Source: Bradyrhizobium sp. WD16 (GTDB lineage Bacteria > Pseudomonadota > Alphaproteobacteria > Rhizobiales > Xanthobacteraceae). From it: 64,000 nucleotides of DNA. The notes under the pieces were generated by a model. That model was given only the letters and a program-made list of their open reading frames with translations. It was not told the DNA's origin and did no database searches. The position numbers and the translations under genes were made by a program. Location: positions 2,965,501 through 3,029,500 of the forward strand of contig NZ_CP028908.1 in assembly GCF_024181725.1 (NCBI RefSeq). Reading direction: 5' to 3'. Within the stretch, counting starts at the first letter, position 1, and every line of letters starts with the position of its first letter. Positions 60,226 to 64,000 of this stretch are shown piece after piece.

Positions 60226-61277
60226 CCCTCTTTCCCGTCCGCCCCGGCGTTTGTCCCTGCCTCGCGGTTGCGCATCAGATCGGCGGCGAGGTCGGCCAGC
60301 GCCGGGCGCGGCAGTGCCGCGAAGGGTAGCGGCCGCGTCACGTCAATGGTGGCGAGGCCGAGCCGAGCGGTCAACAGGCCGTTGAGCAGGCCTTCGCCGA
60401 GCCGCGCCGACAGTTTCGCCGCGATACCGTGGCCGAGCATCTGCTGCACCAGGCTGTCGCTGGCGGCGAGACCGCCGGTGATGGCAAGATGGGCGATCGC
60501 CTGGCGTGTCAGCTTGATCAGGCCGAGCAGGCCCGGCCGGCCGCCATAGAGCAGGGCGAGCTGGCGGATCAGCCGCGCCGCGGCGGCGAAGACGAACAGC
60601 ATGTCGACCAATGCTCGTGGGCTGACGGCGGTGACGATCGACACCCGCTGGGCAGCGGTGATGATCAGGCGCCGCGCCTCGGCGTCGAGCGGCGCCATCA
60701 CTTCGCGTTCGGCGAGACGCAGGAGGTCGGCGCCGTCGATGATGTCGCGGCTGTGGCTCTGCAGCACGGCGCGGGCATGGGCGAGGCGCGGATTGCCGTG
60801 GGCGAGGCGCATCAGTTCGCGCAGGATGGCCGCTGCCTCAACGCGGTCGTCGCTCGCCAGCACCGCGCTGGCCCGGAGATGCAGCGTTTCGATGGTGGAG
60901 AGCCGCAGCAGGGCGCGGATTTCGCGCAGGCCGATGGCGAGAAGGGCGACGGCGAACGCGGCGGCGAAGCCTAATCCGACCGCGCCGAGCGCGGTGCTGC
61001 GGTTGAACAGGTCCTCGACCAGATTGGTCAGTCCGAGCCCGAGACCGAGCAGCACGATGCCGCCGAGCGAACCCCAGAACAGTGGTCCCCAGCGCAGGCT
61101 GCGCCGCGGCAGGAGCGGCGCCGTCTCGAGGATGACCGCAGGCGGCGTCGGCTCGGGCTCCGGCGTGACATGGACCTTGCCGCGCTGCGCGCGGCCGGCC
61201 TCCTCGGCGGGGGGCAGCAGCACGACATCGGGATCGTCGAGCTTGAAGGTCGCTGGCCGGCGCGGGGGCTGGCTCAT
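60222..61277 (-). CDS. YcjF/DUF697-family membrane protein
   Basis: A 351-residue protein of the TIGR01620/DUF697 family. Two hydrophobic segments near residues 70-115 (LFWGSLGGIVLLGLGLGLTN and AAFAVALLAIGL) place it in the inner membrane. A cytoplasmic helical part follows, with DUF697 at about 200-330 (VSIVTAVSPRALVDMLFVFA, LIKLTRQAIAHLAITGGLAA). Its start overlaps the YcjX-like stop by 4 bp (61274-61277), the standard ycjX-ycjF pairing of stress-related genes. The TAG stop is part of a repeat-element CTAG. Confidence 0.85.
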   Translation of the reverse strand: MSQPPRRPATFKLDDPDVVLLPPAEEAGRAQRGKVHVTPEPEPTPPAVILETAPLLPRRSLRWGPLFWGSLGGIVLLGLGLGLTNLVEDLFNRSTALGAVGLGFAAAFAVALLAIGLREIRALLRLSTIETLHLRASAVLASDDRVEAAAILRELMRLAHGNPRLAHARAVLQSHSRDIIDGADLLRLAEREVMAPLDAEARRLIITAAQRVSIVTAVSPRALVDMLFVFAAAARLIRQLALLYGGRPGLLGLIKLTRQAIAHLAITGGLAASDSLVQQMLGHGIAAKLSARLGEGLLNGLLTARLGLATIDVTRPLPFAALPRPALADLAADLMRNREAGTNAGADGKEG

Positions 61278-62749
61278 CGCAGGCGGTCTCCGATCAGGAA
61301 CTGCAGGGCGCGGTCGAGGCGTATATGGGGCAGCGGGGCGTCGATTCCGGCCGCGGGCGCGCGCGGCGGCCGGAAGCGCAGGAAACGGAAATCGGCGTCG
61401 CCGGCGGCGCCGTGGCTGAGGCCGCGGAATTGGGCTTGCGCCGGCGCGGCAGGGTCGAACAGGCTATCGGGAGCCATCGGCAGGTCGCCGGGAAAAGTCG
61501 CGACGTCGGTCTCGCCATCGAAGAATTCGCCATGGGCGCTCTCGCCGGCCGCGGGCGTGCCGATGATCGAGGGCAGGTCGTCGCCGCCGCGCCGGACGCG
61601 GGCCTCGCGGGTGGCGCGCACTGCCGCGAGCGCCGCCACGTCGACGGCGGCGCCGGCGAATTCGGCGCGTTTCGCCGCGCCTTCCACCATCCGGCGCAGG
61701 ATCGCCTCCAGCGGATCATGGCTCGCATGATGGAGGTGGTCGGCCTTGGTGGCGGCGAACAGGATGCGGTCGATCCGCGGTCGCAGCAGCGCGCTGAAGA
61801 AGGTGCCGCGGCCGACGCGGAAGCAGTCGAGAATGCCCGCCAGCGCGGCTTGCAGATCGGCGAGCGCCTCGGGGCCGGCGTTGAAGGCGGCGAGGGCGTC
61901 GACCAGCACGATCTGGCGGTCGAGCCGGGCGAAATGGTCGCGGAAAAATGGCCGGACCACGACGTCCTTATAGGCCTCGAAGCGGCGCCGCATCATCTCC
62001 CAGAGCGAGCCGGCCGGTGCGTCACCGGCGCCGGACAGTTCGAGCGGCGCGAAGGTCAGCGCCGGCGAGCCCGCGAGGCTGCCCGGCATCAGAAAACGGC
62101 CGGGCGGCAGCATGCTCATGGCAAAGCGCTCGTCGCGGCAGGCGCGCAGATAGTCGGTGAACAGCTTTGCCGAGGCGCGGGCCGCCTGCTCGTCGGCGGC
62201 GGCGAGCGGATCGAGGGTTGCGAGCAGGCCATGCCAGGGCGCGGCCAGCTCGGCGCGGGGCGCCTTGCGCGACAGCATCAGGCTTTCCGCCGACCACTCC
62301 TCGTAGCTCTTGTGTAGCAGCGGCAGGTCGAGCAGCCACTCGCCCGGATAGTCGACGATGTCGAGGGTCAGGCTGCGGTCGGCGCCGCTGGCGCGCTGGT
62401 AGTCGATAACGAGGCGGAGTTCGCTGATGTCGGTGGTCGAGTGCGGCCATTGTCGCGCCTCGACGAGGGTGCGGATATGATCCTCATAGGCAAAGCGCGG
62501 GACTGCGTCGTCGGGCTGGGGGGACAGGCGGGCCTTGGCGATCCGGCCGCTGGCGGCCTCGAACACCGGAAGCCGGCCGCCACGCAGCATGGCATGGACG
62601 AGAGCGGTGATGAACACCGTCTTGCCGGACCGCGACAGGCCGGTGACGCCGAGCCGGACGGCGGGATGGAAAAACTGGTCGCCGTAATCGGCCAGCGCCT
62701 GCAGGGACAGGCGGGCCTCTTCGACGAGATCAGAGAAACGTGACGACAT
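61274..62749 (-). CDS. YcjX-family P-loop protein
   Basis: A 491-residue cytoplasmic nucleoside-triphosphatase of the COG3106 family. The P-loop is GLSRSGKT at residues 37-44, with a DIVDYPGEWLLDLPLLHKSY segment that acts like the switch region. Other family marks are FFRDHFARLDRQIVLVDALA and ILFAATKADHLHHASHD. YcjX and YcjF are encoded together in many proteobacteria and are linked to stress responses in E. coli; the reaction is not known. The pair is coupled here by an ATGA overlap. Confidence 0.88.
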   Translation of the reverse strand: MSSRFSDLVEEARLSLQALADYGDQFFHPAVRLGVTGLSRSGKTVFITALVHAMLRGGRLPVFEAASGRIAKARLSPQPDDAVPRFAYEDHIRTLVEARQWPHSTTDISELRLVIDYQRASGADRSLTLDIVDYPGEWLLDLPLLHKSYEEWSAESLMLSRKAPRAELAAPWHGLLATLDPLAAADEQAARASAKLFTDYLRACRDERFAMSMLPPGRFLMPGSLAGSPALTFAPLELSGAGDAPAGSLWEMMRRRFEAYKDVVVRPFFRDHFARLDRQIVLVDALAAFNAGPEALADLQAALAGILDCFRVGRGTFFSALLRPRIDRILFAATKADHLHHASHDPLEAILRRMVEGAAKRAEFAGAAVDVAALAAVRATREARVRRGGDDLPSIIGTPAAGESAHGEFFDGETDVATFPGDLPMAPDSLFDPAAPAQAQFRGLSHGAAGDADFRFLRFRPPRAPAAGIDAPLPHIRLDRALQFLIGDRLR

Positions 62750-62950
62750 GAGCTAAATCAAACGGGTTGTGGACATGAAATGCAACACATCGTGTTCGCC
62801 TCTTCCCGTTGACGAAATTGTCACCTTGCCCGTCTATTGGATGATGGGGGCGACAAAATTTTGCCGTCCCGGCCGGGCATGGAGGCAGCCAGCGGCAAGG
62901 AGCCGCTGCCGTGGGCCGGCAGATTTGCAGGGTTTAGGGTCGTAGAGAAC

Positions 62951-63664
62951 ATGACGGAGCGAAGAAGCGGCAGAATGTTCCGCCTCAAGCAGCTCACCGA
63001 CGCGGCGCTGCACGGCGCCCCGCACGGCGTGCGCTGGAATTACGACCGGGCCGAGCTGATGGCCGACGGTGTCGTCCACGCCATCGGGGTTGGCTGCGGC
63101 CTGATCGCCGCGGCGATCCTCATCGTGCTCGCCTCGCTCTATCGTCCGGGCGCCCAGGTGGCCGCGGTGGTGGTCTACGCCGGCGGCCTGCTGGCGATGC
63201 TGGGCATCTCGGCGACCTACAACCTGCTGCCGGTGTCGCGCTTCAAATGGTGGTTGCGCCGGCTCGATCATTCGGCGATCTATCTCCTGATCGCCGCGAC
63301 CTATACGCCCTTCATCGTTCAGGTTAAAGGCAGCGTCTATGCCCTCGCGCTGCTGACCGGCGTCTGGTTGGTCGCGGTGATCGGTACCGTGCTCAAGATC
63401 GCGCTGCCCGGCCGCTTCGACCGGCTCTCCATCGTGCTCTATCTCGCCATGGGCTGGAGCGGCGTCATGCTCTATGACACGCTGGTGTCGGCTCTGCCGG
63501 TCGTGACGCTGTCGCTGATCGCGGCCGGCGGCATTCTCTATTCGCTCGGCGTGATCTTCCACGTCTGGGAGCGCCTGCGTTTCCAGAACGCCATATGGCA
63601 CGCCTTCGTGCTGCTCGGCGCCTCCTGCCATTACACCGCGGTGCTGGATCTCGTGCTGGCGTGA
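62951..63664 (+). CDS. hemolysin III/PAQR-like membrane protein
   Basis: A 237-residue protein with seven predicted helices, as in bacterial hemolysin III and YqfA/TrhA. The conserved polar residues are visible: DGVVHAIGVGCGLIAAA near the first helix, SATYNLLPVSRFKWWLRRLD then HSAIYLLIAATYTPF (His-Ser region) and IWHAFVLLGASCHYTAVL (His pair near the end). Related proteins influence membrane composition. I choose ATG 62951; the open frame extends further left without support, and Met at 62975 is another option. Confidence 0.83.
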   Translation: MTERRSGRMFRLKQLTDAALHGAPHGVRWNYDRAELMADGVVHAIGVGCGLIAAAILIVLASLYRPGAQVAAVVVYAGGLLAMLGISATYNLLPVSRFKWWLRRLDHSAIYLLIAATYTPFIVQVKGSVYALALLTGVWLVAVIGTVLKIALPGRFDRLSIVLYLAMGWSGVMLYDTLVSALPVVTLSLIAAGGILYSLGVIFHVWERLRFQNAIWHAFVLLGASCHYTAVLDLVLA

Positions 63665-63824
63665 GCATCTGATCTCAAGAGCGTAGCCCGGGGCACGATC
63701 TCAGTTGCTTTCGTCATGCGCGAGCGCACGACGTAGCAAAGGATTGGGCCCCGAATCCTGCTTGCGGCTGACGCCGTCGCGCCATTAAATCGCGCCGGCA
63801 CAATCGATCAGCGGGGGAATACGC

Positions 63825-64000
63825 ATGCACGTCGCGGGCAAGGTCGTGGTCGTCACCGGCGGCGGCAACGGCATCGGCAAGGCGCTGGCCGAACTCTTTC
63901 ATCGCGAGGGCGCGGCGAAGGTGATCGTCGCCGATCTCGATATGCCGGCGGCGGAAAAAGTCGCGGCTGCGCTCGGCGGCCGCGCGGTGCGCACCGACGT
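63825..64000 (+). CDS. SDR family oxidoreductase (N-terminal part, cut by window end)
   Basis: From ATG 63825, preceded by GCGGGGGAA, the frame stays open to the window edge. It begins [20 protein letters not shown], the classic nucleotide-binding loop of short-chain dehydrogenases, and continues [20 protein letters not shown] with an Asp after the second strand, suggesting NAD use. The active-site part lies outside the window. The substrate cannot be judged. Confidence 0.85.
   Translation, partial: MHVAGKVVVVTGGGNGIGKALAELFHREGAAKVIVADLDMPAAEKVAAALGGRAVRTD

Noticed and set aside
1-64000. tRNA or rRNA genes
   Set aside because: No cloverleaf with GTTCRANNC-type T arm and no rRNA conserved stretch was recognised on either strand.

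Overview
The window is high-GC alphaproteobacterial chromosome, most likely a Bradyrhizobium/Rhodopseudomonas-type member of the Hyphomicrobiales. The reasons are gene content (many ABC importers, fused acyl-CoA carboxylase, FNR/FixK-like boxes, PraR/PhrR-like and BoxR-like regulators) and intergenic repeats that look like those of Bradyrhizobium. No rRNA, tRNA, CRISPR array or transposase gene was found, and most of it reads as ordinary metabolic chromosome. Layout, left to right: (1) 1-3200, the end of an unknown gene coupled to an alpha/beta hydrolase, a PLP-dependent decarboxylase and a HAD hydrolase. (2) 3300-6200, an OprC/NosA-like copper TonB receptor with a DUF2946 gene. (3) 6300-11640, an Ala/Pro-rich unknown, then an overlapping operon of AMP/thymidine phosphorylase, PRPP-synthetase-like protein and beta-CASP nuclease behind an FNR/FixK-type box. 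(4) 11800-12400, an acyl-CoA synthetase remnant and a palindromic intergenic repeat. (5) 12400-22500, a GntR regulator with two amide hydrolases (M20 and histone-deacetylase-like), divergent from a peptide-type ABC importer, a class II aldolase and a 2-hydroxyacid dehydrogenase. (6) 22800-26200, a single-chain biotin-dependent carboxylase. (7) 26200-31700, a sparse region, a PraR-like regulator, a DMT transporter, an isochorismatase-like hydrolase, a two-domain GNAT protein and a LysR regulator. (8) 31900-38700, an iron/polyamine/phosphonate-type ABC importer with a GpdQ-like phosphodiesterase and an interrupted VOC gene. (9) 38750-44100, Tex, a short BoxR-like regulator, a decayed MarR gene, a second DMT transporter and a Nudix hydrolase. 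(10) 44300-52900, a branched-chain-type ABC importer with an Ldh-family dehydrogenase, an HpcH/HpaI aldolase and a UxaA/GarD-like dehydratase, suggesting sugar-acid catabolism. (11) 52900-58100, purine-ring degradation: PuuE allantoinase, fused UraD-UraH, a urate/xanthine permease and an allantoate-type amidohydrolase. (12) 58300-64000, an SDR with a small secreted protein, a YcjX/YcjF pair, a hemolysin-III-like protein and the start of another SDR. The most unusual feature is a family of CTAG-bounded repeats at 32946-33438, 36253-36582, 37741-38070, 54897-55249, 58124-58216 and 59819-60225, with a fragment near 6257. They resolve into two species, here called AD and BC. Each is 163 bp plus one CTAG, and each is made of two long imperfect hairpins separated by CTAG, a 13-bp spacer and CTAG. 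In the VOC gene, removing exactly 326 bp (2 x 163) restores one continuous reading frame with a single CTAG, so they behave like non-autonomous mobile elements that duplicate or conserve CTAG. BC copies sit nested inside AD copies at the same internal CTAG at two loci. Paired stem positions co-vary between copies, and three arrays begin exactly in a gene's TAG stop codon. No mobilising enzyme is encoded in the window. Whether the family has been described elsewhere could not be checked.
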